Assembly: GCA_016703645.1 (NCBI GenBank)
Contig: JADJBR010000003.1
Span: 1-64,000, forward strand
Source of the DNA: Zoogloea sp.
GTDB lineage: Bacteria; Pseudomonadota; Gammaproteobacteria; Burkholderiales; Rhodocyclaceae
Direction: 5' to 3'
DNA: 64,000 nt
Of this stretch, positions 26,122 to 35,663 are shown piece by piece (the stretch's first letter is position 1; every line of letters begins with the position of its first letter). The notes under the pieces were generated by a model. The model had not been told where the DNA came from and did no database searches. It saw only the letters and a list, made by a program, of their open reading frames with translations. The position numbers and the translations under genes were made by a program.

Positions 26122-27080
26122 GGCGTGGTGCTGCGCAACAGGGCCAGCAGGCCCTCGAAATCGGCGGGCAAAGGGGTTTCCCAGCGACAGGGTTCGCCGG
26201 TGCGGGGGTGGATGAGGCCGAGCTGCCAGGCATGCAGCGCCTGGCGGGAAAAGGCGTCGAGACGCGGGTCGGCGCTGCGGGCCTTGCCATACGTGGCGTC
26301 GCCAACCAGTGGATGACCGATGTGCGCCATGTGTACGCGGATCTGATGGGTGCGGCCGGTGGCCAGCTCGCATTCGACCAGGGTGGCACGGGCAAAGCGC
26401 TCGATGACCCGGTAGCGGGTCAGGGCCTCGCGGCCGCCCGGCACCACGGCCATGCGGGTTCGCTGGACCGGGTGACGGCCGATGGGGGCGTTGACTTCGC
26501 CGCTCTCCCCGGGGTGACCATGCACCAGCGCCTGGTAGTGGCGCTTGACGGTACGCGCCTGGAGTTGGCGGACCAGGTCGGTCTGGGCTTCGAGGGTCTT
26601 GGCAACCACCAGCAGGCCGCTGGTGTCCTTGTCGAGGCGATGCACGATGCCGGCGCGGGGCAGCTCGCGGAAGCGCACACCGTGATGCAGCAGGGCATTG
26701 AGCAAGGTGCCGGACCAGTTACCACTGCCGGGATGCACGACGAGGCCCACAGGCTTGTCGATGATGAGCAGTGTGTCGTCCTCGTGGAGCACCCGGAGCG
26801 GGATGTCCTCGGCCTGCTCGGCCAGCATCGCCTCGGTGGGCTCGGGGCTGACCAGCACGGTTTCGCCCCCCCACACCTTGGATTTTGAATCCGGCGAGGC
26901 CCCGTCGATGAGGATTCGCCCGGACTTGAGCCAGGATTGAAGACGGCTGCGGGAATGTTCCGGAAACAGGCGAGCGAGCGCCTGGTCAGCCCGAAGGCCG
27001 GCACAGTCGTCAGGAATAGACTCGCGCAGCGGCGAGGGGGAAGGGATGGCTGGGCTATAATCGGCCCAATCTTCTTCCAA
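26118..27080 (-). CDS. rluD: RluD, 23S rRNA pseudouridine synthase
   Basis: This enzyme modifies uridines 1911/1915/1917 of helix 69. An S4 domain (LRADQALARLFPEHSRSRLQ) precedes the catalytic domain with the HRLDKDTSGLLVVAK motif (Asp nucleophile) and HQIRVHMAHIGHPLVGD. No ATG exists between the S4 domain and bamD; a TTG at 27080 is the best in-frame start, only 10 bp from the divergent bamD ATG. An ATG at 27182 would lie inside bamD and is unlikely. Confidence 0.88.
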   Translation of the reverse strand: MEEDWADYSPAIPSPSPLRESIPDDCAGLRADQALARLFPEHSRSRLQSWLKSGRILIDGASPDSKSKVWGGETVLVSPEPTEAMLAEQAEDIPLRVLHEDDTLLIIDKPVGLVVHPGSGNWSGTLLNALLHHGVRFRELPRAGIVHRLDKDTSGLLVVAKTLEAQTDLVRQLQARTVKRHYQALVHGHPGESGEVNAPIGRHPVQRTRMAVVPGGREALTRYRVIERFARATLVECELATGRTHQIRVHMAHIGHPLVGDATYGKARSADPRLDAFSRQALHAWQLGLIHPRTGEPCRWETPLPADFEGLLALLRSTTP

Positions 27081-27090
27081 AGAGTTTTCA

Positions 27091-27894
27091 ATGGCGCATT
27101 TCACCCTGCGTAGTTTAACGCTTGCCGGCTTCCTTCTGCTTGCTGGCTGTAGCGGCATGCCCGACCAGATCGACGAAACCAACGGCTGGAGCGCCCAGAA
27201 GCTCTACTCGGAGGCCAAGGAGTCCATGTCCGATGGCGCCTGGGACAGGGCCATCAAGATGTTCGAGAAGCTGGAGGCGCGCTACCCCTATGGCCGCTAC
27301 GCCCAGCAATCCCAGCTTGAAGTGGCTTACGCATACTACAAGTCCAACGAGCCGGCGTCGGCCATCGCGGCCTGCGAGCGCTTCGTCAAGCTGCACCCGA
27401 ACCACCCGAACGTGGATTACGCCTACTACTTGAAGGGTCTGGCCAACTTCAATGAAGATTTGGGCCTGCTCGGCGCCCTGGCCAACCAGGATCTGTCGGA
27501 ACGGGATACCAAGGCGGCCCGCGCGTCGTTCAACACCTTCAAGGAGCTGGTGCAGCGCTTCCCGGAGAGCAAGTACGCCCCCGACTCGATGCTGCGCATG
27601 CGTTACCTGGTGAATGCCCTGGCGTCCCACGAGGTGCACGTGGCCCGTTACTACTATCGTCGCGGCGCCTACCTCGCATCGGCCAACCGGGCGCAGACGG
27701 CGGTCAAGGACTTTCCCCAGTCCCCCGCCACCGAGGAAGCCCTGTTCCTGATGGCGAAGAGCTACGACGCGCTGAAGCTCACCGAGCTGCGGGACGATGC
27801 CCAGCGGGTGCTTCGCACCAATTTCCCCAAGAGTGCCTATCTGACCGCCGAGGCCCCAGCCGACCGCAAGGGTGCCTGGTGGAAGCTCTGGTAA
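27091..27894 (+). CDS. bamD: BamD outer-membrane assembly lipoprotein
   Basis: This is an essential TPR lipoprotein of the BAM complex that folds outer-membrane beta-barrels. The signal peptide ends with the lipobox LLLAGC (Cys near residue 20). Five TPR-like repeats follow (LYSEAKESMSDGAWDRAIKM, YAYYKSNEPASAIAACERF, YAYYLKGLANFNEDLG). Length of 267 residues fits. It is divergent from rluD with essentially no intergenic space, so its promoter must lie within the rluD 5' end. Confidence 0.95.
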   Translation: MAHFTLRSLTLAGFLLLAGCSGMPDQIDETNGWSAQKLYSEAKESMSDGAWDRAIKMFEKLEARYPYGRYAQQSQLEVAYAYYKSNEPASAIAACERFVKLHPNHPNVDYAYYLKGLANFNEDLGLLGALANQDLSERDTKAARASFNTFKELVQRFPESKYAPDSMLRMRYLVNALASHEVHVARYYYRRGAYLASANRAQTAVKDFPQSPATEEALFLMAKSYDALKLTELRDDAQRVLRTNFPKSAYLTAEAPADRKGAWWKLW

Positions 27895-27912
27895 GCAGGG
27901 GATCACACCCTC

Positions 27913-28446
27913 ATGGATGAAGTGGTCCGGGCAGCCCTGGCCAAGTGGCCGAATGTGCCTTCCTGCACCGGCTGGCTGCGCCTGAGCCGCAGGGGTGAGT
28001 GGCGAGTGCCCGAAGGGCCGATCCGCCATGCCGGCCTGAACGCCTTCATTGGACGCAACTATCAACCCACGGCCGACGGGCGCTGGTATTTCCAGAACGG
28101 CCCGCAGCAGGTGTTCGTCAGCCTCGACTACACCCCCCTGATCCTGCGCCTGAGCAGCGCCGAGCAGCTTGAGACCCATACCGGCCAGCCCGTCACCCAC
28201 GTGACGGAGGCCTGGCTCGATGAGGACGGCAGCCTGCTGCTGGGCTGCGAGCATGGCGTGGCATTGCTGGATGATCGGGATCTGGCGGCCATGTGCACCA
28301 GACTGGAAGGCGACCTGGAAGCGCCAAACGCTGCCCTGAGCCTGAACTGGGCGGGCCGGCTGCTGACGGTGGGGCGGATTGCTCAGGCCGGCGTGGCGGC
28401 CCGTTTTGGTTTCATCCAGGAGCCGGGCCTCGCAAGCCCGGCATGA
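27913..28446 (+). CDS. Conserved hypothetical protein (about 177 residues)
   Basis: A soluble, Trp-rich protein starts 18 bp after bamD in the same direction, so they are likely cotranscribed. Visible features are VPSCTGWLRLSRRGEWRV and the central WYFQNGPQQVFVSLDYTPLI. The latter looks like a conserved block of a betaproteobacterial family of unknown function. There is no signal peptide or catalytic motif. I do not assign a role. A GC-rich hairpin without a T-run (28449-28471) follows before the convergent manC. Confidence 0.75.
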   Translation: MDEVVRAALAKWPNVPSCTGWLRLSRRGEWRVPEGPIRHAGLNAFIGRNYQPTADGRWYFQNGPQQVFVSLDYTPLILRLSSAEQLETHTGQPVTHVTEAWLDEDGSLLLGCEHGVALLDDRDLAAMCTRLEGDLEAPNAALSLNWAGRLLTVGRIAQAGVAARFGFIQEPGLASPA

Positions 28447-28479
28447 CTGGGCCGGCAGAAACAGCCGGCCCTTCGGAGC

Positions 28480-29919
28480 TCACCCGCGCCCGTACTTGTC
28501 CTCGAAGCGCACGATGTCATCCTCGCCCAGATAGCTGCCCGACTGCACCTCGATGATCTCGAGGGGCAGCTTGCCCGGGTTGGCGAGGCGGTGGACGTGG
28601 CCCAGCGGGATGTAGGTCGATTCGTTTTCACCCAGCAGGAAGGTCTTTTCGCCGTTGGTGACTTCGGCCGTGCCCTTCACGACGATCCAGTGCTCGGCCC
28701 GGTGGTGGTGCATCTGCAGGCTCAGCCGGGCACCGGGGTTGACCACGATACGCTTGACCTGGAAGCGCTCGCCGTTGTCGATGGAGTCGTACCAGCCCCA
28801 GGGGCGATGGATCTTGCGGTGGGCGGAGGCCTGGCTGCGGTTGCCGGCCTTGAGGGCGGCGACGATCTGCTTGACGTTCTGGGTCTTGTCCTTGCGGGCC
28901 ACCAGCACAGCGTCGGGGGTTTCGACGATCACCGCGTCGTCGAGGCCCACGCAGGCCACCATGCGGTCCTGGGCATAGACAAGGGTGTTGCGGCTGTCCT
29001 CGAAGAGCACATCACCCCGGGCCACGTTGCCGCTGGCGTCCTTGTCGGCGATCTGCCACAGGGCGTCCCACGCCCCCACATCCGACCAGCCGGCCGACAT
29101 GGGCACGACGCAGCCAGCGATGCCGAGCCCTTCGGCCGCAGACAGCTTCTCCATGACCGCGTAGTCGATGGAGTCGGACGGGCAGGCCTGGAAGAGGGCC
29201 TTGTCGACCCGCACGAAGTCGGCATCCCGCGAGCCGCCCGCCCAGGCGGCCAGGCAGGCCTGGGACATGGCCGGCTGGAGCTGGGCCATGGCCTTCAGCC
29301 AGACGCTGGCCTTGACCATGAACAGGCCGCTGTTCCAGAGGTATTCGCCGCTGTCGAGGTAGCGCTGGGCGGTGGCCGCATCGGGCTTTTCGACGAAGGC
29401 GGCGATGGCCTTGCTGCCATCTGCCCGGTCGGCGCCGCAGCGGATGTAGCCGTAGCCCGTTTCGGCCTGGGTCGGCACGATGCCGAAGGTGACGATGGCG
29501 CCATCAAGGGCCGCCGGGATGCCGTCGTCGATGGCCTTCTGGAAGCCGGGCAGGTCGCGGATGACGTGGTCGGCCGGCATCACCAGCAGCACCGGGTCGG
29601 CCTCCTGTGCGGCCAGTGCCGCCAGGGTCAGGGCCGGCGCGGTGTTGCGGCCAGTGGGCTCCAGGACGATGTCGCGGCTGGCGCGACCGACGGCGCGGAG
29701 CTGCTCGGCGGTGACGAAGCGGTATTCTTCATTGCACACGACGATGGGCGCCTGCGCCACCGCCAGGCGGCCGCTGAAACCGGCCAGCCGGCCGGCCGTG
29801 GCCTGCAGCATGGTCTCGTCACCCACCAGGGCGAGGAGCTGCTTGGGGTACTGTTCGCGGGACAAAGGCCACAGGCGCGTGCCGGAGCCGCCGGAAAGGA
29901 TGACGGGTTGGAGTTCCAT
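28480..29919 (-). CDS. manC: Mannose-1-phosphate guanylyltransferase / mannose-6-phosphate isomerase (ManC/AlgA type)
   Basis: This would make GDP-mannose for surface polysaccharides. The nucleotidyltransferase domain has ILSGGSGTRLWPLSREQYPK (pyrophosphorylase signature), VMPADHVI and AFVEKPD. The C-terminal cupin isomerase-like domain has MHHHRAEHWIVVKGTAEV and GHVHRLANPGKLPLEIIEVQ. Length of 479 residues is typical. The start at 29919 (MELQPVILSGG) aligns with the family. It stands alone, 17 kb from the polysaccharide locus. Confidence 0.93.
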   Translation of the reverse strand: MELQPVILSGGSGTRLWPLSREQYPKQLLALVGDETMLQATAGRLAGFSGRLAVAQAPIVVCNEEYRFVTAEQLRAVGRASRDIVLEPTGRNTAPALTLAALAAQEADPVLLVMPADHVIRDLPGFQKAIDDGIPAALDGAIVTFGIVPTQAETGYGYIRCGADRADGSKAIAAFVEKPDAATAQRYLDSGEYLWNSGLFMVKASVWLKAMAQLQPAMSQACLAAWAGGSRDADFVRVDKALFQACPSDSIDYAVMEKLSAAEGLGIAGCVVPMSAGWSDVGAWDALWQIADKDASGNVARGDVLFEDSRNTLVYAQDRMVACVGLDDAVIVETPDAVLVARKDKTQNVKQIVAALKAGNRSQASAHRKIHRPWGWYDSIDNGERFQVKRIVVNPGARLSLQMHHHRAEHWIVVKGTAEVTNGEKTFLLGENESTYIPLGHVHRLANPGKLPLEIIEVQSGSYLGEDDIVRFEDKYGRG

Positions 29920-30013
29920 GATCGGTCGGGTCGGGAAAGTAAAAAATCGGCTGGTGCGTGCAGTGCACAATGAGTTCGCTTTTTACCACAAACCCCGGCC
30001 CCTCAAACCGGCG

Positions 30014-30643
30014 TCATGTGGGCGCAGCTTCACCGGAGAGTTCCTCATCCGGCACAGACAGCCATGATCCAACGACACGCTCCGCTTCTTCAATCCCTGT
30101 CTTCTTGAGACTTGAGAACAACTGCACGGTGACCTGTTCACCCAGCGGTGCCAGTTCCTTGCGCACCGCCGCAAGTGTCGCGGCCTGCTCCGAGCGGGTG
30201 AGCTTGTCACTCTTGGTGAGCAGCACATGGATGGGACGGCCGCTGGGTGCAAACCAGCCGATCATGACCCGGTCACGGTCCTTGAGGGGGTGACGGGAAT
30301 CCATGATCAGGACCAGGCCGACGAGGTTGGGGCGGCGGGTGAGGTAGTCCTCAAGCAGACGCTGCCACTGAAGACGGATGGCCTCCGGTACCTCGGCATA
30401 GCCGTAGCCGGGCAGATCCACCAGCACGGCCCCGTTGCGCAGGCGGAAGAAGTTGATCAGCTGGGTGCGCCCCGGGGTTTTCGAGACGAAGGCCAGCCGG
30501 ACGTGGTCGCACAAGGTGTTGATGGCACTGGATTTGCCCGCATTGGAACGACCGGCAAAGGCCACCTCGGGGCCCGCAGGCGGCGGCAAACCATTAGGTT
30601 TGGCAACGGAAATCTCGAACTGGGCGTTACGGAACAGGGACAT
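30014..30643 (-). CDS. engB: EngB/YihA ribosome-biogenesis GTPase
   Basis: This GTP-binding protein is needed for 50S assembly and division. G1 [10 protein letters not shown]2 region TPGRTQ, G3 DLPGYG, G4 TKSDKL and a late SSLKKTG (G5) are all present. Length (209) is normal. The ATG at 30643 matches the family start MSLFRNAQF. It is divergent from the cytochrome c4 gene. Confidence 0.93.
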   Translation of the reverse strand: MSLFRNAQFEISVAKPNGLPPPAGPEVAFAGRSNAGKSSAINTLCDHVRLAFVSKTPGRTQLINFFRLRNGAVLVDLPGYGYAEVPEAIRLQWQRLLEDYLTRRPNLVGLVLIMDSRHPLKDRDRVMIGWFAPSGRPIHVLLTKSDKLTRSEQAATLAAVRKELAPLGEQVTVQLFSSLKKTGIEEAERVVGSWLSVPDEELSGEAAPT

Positions 30644-30751
30644 GGGGGAGCGTTGGCATGCGCAACACACGCTATTGCATCGCGCAAAAGACTGAAGTTG
30701 CTATAGAATAACAGGTTTGAGACATCCACATTCTTGGCTTCCGAGGACATC

Positions 30752-31387
30752 ATGATCAAGCGTTCCCTGCTGCTTTCGCTGTTTCTGGCCACCGGCGCGG
30801 TCCAGGCTCAAGACAAAGCCGCCGCCCAGCCCGATCTGGCCAAGGCGAAACAGACTGCAGAACAGGTTTGCGGCGCCTGCCACAGCGCTGACGGCAACAG
30901 TCAGATTCCGGTCAACCCGAAACTCGCGGGCCAGCATGCGGAATACCTTTACAAGCAGCTCAAGAACTTCAAGAGTGAGGGCGGTGCCCCTGCCGAGCGT
31001 GCCAACCCCATCATGGGCGGCATGGTTGCGGGCCTCTCCGACGCCGACATGAAGGGTCTTGCCGGTTACTTTGCCGGTCAGACCCTGAAGCCCGAGTCCG
31101 CCAAGAACAAGGCCTCCATCGAGCTCGGCCAGAAGCTGTGGCGCGCCGGCGACCTGAAGCGCGGCATCCCTGCCTGTGCAGCCTGTCACGGCCCTGCCGG
31201 TGCCGGCATGCCCGCCCAGTACCCGCGCTTGTCCGGCCAGTTTGCCGACTACACCGAAGCCCAGTTGCGGGCCTTCCGTGCTGGCGAGCGCGCCAACGAC
31301 CCGGCCAAGATGATGCAGACCATCGCAGTCAAGATGACCGACCCGGAAATCAAGGCTGTCGCCGACTACGCGGCCGGCTTGCGCTGA
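30752..31387 (+). CDS. Cytochrome c4, dihaem periplasmic electron carrier
   Basis: A Sec signal peptide (MIKRSLLLSLFLATGAVQAQ) precedes two CxxCH haem sites, CGACH (about residue 45) and CAACH (about 145), each in a class I cytochrome c domain with distal methionines (IMGGM, MMQTI). It passes electrons from bc1 to terminal oxidases or denitrification enzymes. It is followed by a terminator and then resB-ccsA, which mature c-type cytochromes; this linkage is common in betaproteobacteria. GAGGA lies 8 bases before the ATG. Confidence 0.93.
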   Translation: MIKRSLLLSLFLATGAVQAQDKAAAQPDLAKAKQTAEQVCGACHSADGNSQIPVNPKLAGQHAEYLYKQLKNFKSEGGAPAERANPIMGGMVAGLSDADMKGLAGYFAGQTLKPESAKNKASIELGQKLWRAGDLKRGIPACAACHGPAGAGMPAQYPRLSGQFADYTEAQLRAFRAGERANDPAKMMQTIAVKMTDPEIKAVADYAAGLR

Positions 31388-31418
31388 GTCAAGGCGCTTC
31401 CGGGCGCCAGCCAGTTAT

Positions 31419-31447
31419 AAAAAGGGGTGGTCAGACCACCCCTTTTT
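31419..31447 (+). terminator. Terminator after cytochrome c4
   Basis: AAAAAGGGGTGGTC and GACCACCCCTTTTT are perfect complements with almost no loop beyond A, followed by a T-run. Confidence 0.9.
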
Positions 31448-31501
31448 CATTGGCAAGCCCCCTGCTCCACCGCATCCAACCACCTCCGCCGCCGCAACGC
31501 C

Positions 31502-33544
31502 ATGCGACACCGCAGCACCCTCCGCGCCGTTTACGAGCTGCTCAGCTCGATGCGCTTTGCCATCAGCCTGCTGACCCTTCTTGGCGTCGCCTCCATCATC
31601 GGGACGGTGGTCAAGCAGAACGAACCCTACAACAACTATCTCAACCAGTTCGGCCCGTTCTGGTTTCCGGTTTTTGAGAAGCTGGGCCTTTACTCGGTCT
31701 ATAACTCGTTCTGGTTCCTCACCATACTGGGCTTCCTGGTGCTGTCCACGAGCGCCTGCATCCTGCGTCAGACCCGGCCGATGCTGCGGGACATGCGAGG
31801 TTTTCGGGAGCATGCCCGGGAAGCCTCCCTGTCGAGCTTTGCCCACCATGCGCGCTTTGCCCACGGCCTGCCGGCCGCACAGGCAAAGGATGCGGTCCAG
31901 GCCTACCTCCTCAACAACGGATTCTCGACCCGCGTCAATGTGCGCGAGGACGGCATCCTGCTGGCGGCCAAGCAGGGGAGCTGGACCAGAATCGGCTACT
32001 TCCTGGCGCACGGGGCCATCGTGCTGATCTGTGTGGGCGGACTCCTCGACGGCAACCTTCCCCTCAAGATCCAGATGGCCCTGGGTGGCAAGCAAGTCAC
32101 CACCGGCAACCAACTGATTTCCCGGATCCCCGACTCAAGTCGGCTGGGCGTGGATAACTGGAGTTTCCGCGGCAACGTCTTCATCCCCGAAGGAAAGAGC
32201 GCCAACACCGCCGTGCTCAATGTGCAGGACGGCATCCTGCTGCAGGATCTGCCCTTTACAGTCTCCCTGCGCAAATTCCACCTGGAGCACTACGAAAGCG
32301 GCATGCCCAAGCGCTTCGCCAGCGACATCATCATCACCGAGAACGCCACCGGCAAGTCGGTGGAGAAGACCATCGAGGTGAACAAGCCCTTCGAGTTTGC
32401 GGGGGTGATGATGTATCAGGCGAGCTTCGAGGATGGGGGATCGCGCCTGCACCTGCGGGGCCATGATCTGCGCGCCGGTGGCGCGCCACGCCCCTTTGCG
32501 ACCGAGGCGGTGGTTGGCGAGGCCGTGGCACTGAAAGACGCAGGGCTCGACCACACCCTGGAACTCGGCAGTTTCCGTGCCTTCAACATCGAGAACATGG
32601 CTGCCGACAAGCCGGAGGCCGACACAGGCAACTTTGCCCGCCTCGAGAAGCACCTGGGCAGCGGTGCCCGCTCGCCGACCACCAAGGACATGCAGAACGT
32701 CGGTCCGAGCATACAGTTCAAGCTGCGTGATGCGGCCGGTCAGGCGCGGGAGTACCAGAACTTCATGCAGCCCATCCTACAGGACGGCGCCTGGTACCTG
32801 CTGACGGGAATGCGCGACAGCCCTTCGGCACCTTTCCGTTTCATGCGCATCCCCATGGATGATGACGGCCGGCCCGATAGCTGGTTCGCCATACGCCGGG
32901 TGATGCTGGACGCGACCCGCCACCCCGAGATCGCGAGGCGCTTTGCGGCCACGGCCCTGGGCGCCGACACCAGCCCCGATGTCCGGGCCCGCATGCAGGA
33001 GACCACGGCGCGCACCCTGGAGCTGTTTGCCCGGGGTGGCTTTGAGAGCCTGGGCAAGTTCATCGAGAGCACCATCCCCGAGGCCGAGCGCGACAAGGCC
33101 GCCGACGTCTTCATCAAGATTCTCGAAGGTTCGGCCTGGGAGGCCTGGAAGATGGCCCGCGCGGATGCGGGCCTGCCGGCCCTGGTACCGGCGGCGCAGC
33201 ACTCACGGCTGCTGCGCGACACGCTCAATGCCACCAACGACAGCCTCCACTACGGCGCCCCGGTGTACTTCCAGCCGGTTGGCTTCGACGAAGTACGGGC
33301 GACCGTGCTGCAGGTCACCCGCTCGCCCGGCAAGCCCATCGTCTATCTGGGCTCGCTGCTCCTCGTGCTGGGCGTCTTCGCCATGCTGTACGTTCGCGAA
33401 CGTCGCCTCTTTGTATTGATCAAAGACACCGGAGAGGCCTTGGTGGCCCTCAGCTCGAACCGCAAGTCGATGGATGTGGAAGAGCGCTTCAGACGCCACC
33501 GGGATGACCTCACCACCCTGCTCAATCCTTCCCCCCGCTCCTGA
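31502..33544 (+). CDS. resB: ResB/Ccs1, System II cytochrome c biogenesis protein
   Basis: With CcsA it carries haem across the membrane and attaches it to apocytochromes. Three N-terminal helices (from about residue 15, with LLTLLGVASIIGTVVKQNEP as family marker) and a fourth C-terminal helix (IVYLGSLLLVLGVFAMLYV) enclose a large periplasmic domain. Length is 680 residues. The ATG at 31502 is chosen because upstream frame codons lie in the c4 terminator. It is 14 bp ahead of ccsA. Confidence 0.93.
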   Translation: MRHRSTLRAVYELLSSMRFAISLLTLLGVASIIGTVVKQNEPYNNYLNQFGPFWFPVFEKLGLYSVYNSFWFLTILGFLVLSTSACILRQTRPMLRDMRGFREHAREASLSSFAHHARFAHGLPAAQAKDAVQAYLLNNGFSTRVNVREDGILLAAKQGSWTRIGYFLAHGAIVLICVGGLLDGNLPLKIQMALGGKQVTTGNQLISRIPDSSRLGVDNWSFRGNVFIPEGKSANTAVLNVQDGILLQDLPFTVSLRKFHLEHYESGMPKRFASDIIITENATGKSVEKTIEVNKPFEFAGVMMYQASFEDGGSRLHLRGHDLRAGGAPRPFATEAVVGEAVALKDAGLDHTLELGSFRAFNIENMAADKPEADTGNFARLEKHLGSGARSPTTKDMQNVGPSIQFKLRDAAGQAREYQNFMQPILQDGAWYLLTGMRDSPSAPFRFMRIPMDDDGRPDSWFAIRRVMLDATRHPEIARRFAATALGADTSPDVRARMQETTARTLELFARGGFESLGKFIESTIPEAERDKAADVFIKILEGSAWEAWKMARADAGLPALVPAAQHSRLLRDTLNATNDSLHYGAPVYFQPVGFDEVRATVLQVTRSPGKPIVYLGSLLLVLGVFAMLYVRERRLFVLIKDTGEALVALSSNRKSMDVEERFRRHRDDLTTLLNPSPRS

Positions 33545-33558
33545 CCGGAGTTATCGCC

Positions 33559-34698
33559 ATGGAAATCGCCCAGAAGGAAAGTTGTCCGCTCCTGCGCCGC
33601 CTCAGCCCCGGCGACTGGCTCTACGCCCTTGCCCTCGCTGGTGGCGCCCTGTTTGCCCTGCGCCAGTATGGGGGCTTCATGGATGTCTATGACAAGGCAA
33701 TCCTGCTGCTCACTGTGCCGGGCCTCGCCGCCATGGGCTTTGCCTGGAAGCCCGTCCGGGCCTTCCTGGCGGCATCCACGGCCCTGGCCCTGGTCAGCAT
33801 CGCCTTGTACCAGGGAGATCTGGCGCGGGCCGAGCAGGTGTTCTTCCTGAAGTATCTGATCTCCAGCCAGACGGCGATCATGTGGATGAGCGCCCTGTTC
33901 TTCATCGCCACCGGGGCCTTTTGCCTGGGCCTGGCGGCGCGCTCCGACTTTGCAGACGCCACCGGCTCGGCGCTCACCTGGTGCGCGGTGACCATGGGCA
34001 CCACGGGCCTGATGGTGCGCTGGTACGAGAGCTATCTGATCGGGGCCGATGTGGGCCACATCCCCCTGAGCAACCTGTACGAAGTCTTCGTGCTCTTCGC
34101 CCTGATGACCGGCCTGCTCTACCTGTATTACGAAGGTCGCTACGCCACCCGCCGCATGGGGGCATTCGTGCTGCTGGTGATCTCGGCGGCCGTGGCCTTC
34201 CTGCTGTGGTACACCTTCAGCCGCGAGGCACAGGAGATCCAGCCCCTGATCCCGGCGCTGCAGAGCTACTGGATGAAGGTGCATGTACCGGCCAACTTCA
34301 TCGGGTATGGCGCGTTTGCCCTGGCGGCGATGGTTGGCGTGGCCGATCTGCTGGTGCGCAAGGGTATCCTGGCCAATCGTCTCCCCCCGGCCGAGGTGCT
34401 GGATGATGTGATGTACAAGGCCATCGCCATCGGCTTCGCCTTCTTCACCATCGCCACCATCCTGGGCGCCTTGTGGGCGGCCGAGGCCTGGGGCACCTAC
34501 TGGCAGTGGGACCCGAAGGAAACATGGGCCTTCATCGTGTGGCTCAACTATGCCACCTGGCTGCACATCCGCCTGACCAAGGGTTTGCGCGGACCCATGT
34601 TGGCCTGGTGGGCCATCGCGGGCCTTGTGGTGACGGCATTTGCCTTTGTCGGGGTCAATATGTTCCTGTCAGGCCTGCATTCCTACGGCTCGCTCTAG
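33559..34698 (+). CDS. ccsA: CcsA (CcsB-type), System II haem-handling cytochrome c synthetase
   Basis: This polytopic protein has the tryptophan-rich WWD haem-binding motif WGTYWQWDPKETWAFIVW near residue 310. Conserved histidines lie in GHIPLSNLYE, KVHVPANF and TWLHIR. Eight helices are predicted in 379 residues. It is the second gene of the resB-ccsA pair. Confidence 0.93.
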   Translation: MEIAQKESCPLLRRLSPGDWLYALALAGGALFALRQYGGFMDVYDKAILLLTVPGLAAMGFAWKPVRAFLAASTALALVSIALYQGDLARAEQVFFLKYLISSQTAIMWMSALFFIATGAFCLGLAARSDFADATGSALTWCAVTMGTTGLMVRWYESYLIGADVGHIPLSNLYEVFVLFALMTGLLYLYYEGRYATRRMGAFVLLVISAAVAFLLWYTFSREAQEIQPLIPALQSYWMKVHVPANFIGYGAFALAAMVGVADLLVRKGILANRLPPAEVLDDVMYKAIAIGFAFFTIATILGALWAAEAWGTYWQWDPKETWAFIVWLNYATWLHIRLTKGLRGPMLAWWAIAGLVVTAFAFVGVNMFLSGLHSYGSL

Positions 34699-34722
34699 CC
34701 TCCGCCCAACGCAGGGCAAGGG

Positions 34723-35556
34723 CTAACGCACCGTGGATGCGGCCTTGCCCGCCTCCAGGCAGGCGATTTCCGCATCACTGAAGCCCGCCTTCCGGCGGGC
34801 TTCAACGTTGAGAGGACGCGGAGGCCAGGGCGCATCAAACCGGGCCATGAGAACAAGGTAGGTGGCCTCGGGCGCCAGCCCACGCTCGGCACAGAAATAC
34901 CGGAACCATCGGTCACCCAGGGCCACATGACCGATTTCATCCCGCAGGATGATGTCGAGCACCGCGATGGTTTCGGCATCACCGATACGCTTCAGGGCGC
35001 TGACGATGGGCGGTGTTGCATCCAGCCCCCGGGCTTCGAGCACCCGGGGCACCAGCGCCATGCGGGCCAACGGATCGTCAGCGGTCTTGATGGCCATCTC
35101 CCACAGGCCGTTATGGGCCTGAAAGTCACCGTAGGCGTGGCCAAGATCCTTCAGGCGAGCCTCGATGAGGGAAAAATGGTAGGCCTCCTCGGCAGCCACC
35201 CCAAGCCAGGCCCCGTAGTAATCTGCAGGCAGACCGGAGAACCGGTAGGCACAGTCAAGGGCAAGATTGATGGCATTGAACTCGATGTGCGCAATGGCGT
35301 GCAGCAAGGCCGCATGCCCGCCCGGGGAGCCGGGGCGTCGCCGGGGCAACTCGGTGTGGGGGACCAGCTCGGGCCGCTCCGGTCGTCCGGGATCGAGCAC
35401 GGGGGGCGGCAAGGCGCCGGCTTCAGGCAGGACGAGATGTCCGGCTTGCCAGTCAGCAAGGAGTGTATCCACCTGCGCGGCCTTCAGCGCCGGGCTGCAA
35501 CTCATGAGTGCCTCCAGCGCCCGGGCCTGGAGATTCACGTGGGAAAAGTCCTGCAT
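34723..35556 (-). CDS. DUF455 ferritin-like protein
   Basis: This is a soluble helical protein (277 residues) with the carboxylate/His pattern of a di-iron ferritin-like bundle: HIEFNAINLALD, EEAYHFSLIEARL and RDEIGHVALGDRWF. These are the ExxH pairs expected in the DUF455/MiaE-like group. Substrate unknown. It is convergent with ccsA (24 bp apart). The ATG at 35556 removes a non-family N-terminus. Confidence 0.85.
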   Translation of the reverse strand: MQDFSHVNLQARALEALMSCSPALKAAQVDTLLADWQAGHLVLPEAGALPPPVLDPGRPERPELVPHTELPRRRPGSPGGHAALLHAIAHIEFNAINLALDCAYRFSGLPADYYGAWLGVAAEEAYHFSLIEARLKDLGHAYGDFQAHNGLWEMAIKTADDPLARMALVPRVLEARGLDATPPIVSALKRIGDAETIAVLDIILRDEIGHVALGDRWFRYFCAERGLAPEATYLVLMARFDAPWPPRPLNVEARRKAGFSDAEIACLEAGKAASTVR

Positions 35557-35599
35557 GGGGCCGGATGGTATCAGGCCCACGCGCCCGCCGGAAACAGAC

Positions 35600-35630
35600 A
35601 AAAAAAGGCCGCAATCCGGAGATCGCGGCC
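35600..35630 (-). terminator. Terminator after the phasin gene
   Basis: GGCCGC and GCGGCC form the stem on either side of an 11-base loop, and seven T follow on the minus strand. It lies about 35 bases after the phasin stop. Confidence 0.75.
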
Positions 35631-35663
35631 CGAGAATGGCTTTTCTTTGCGTGCAGGCTAAGG

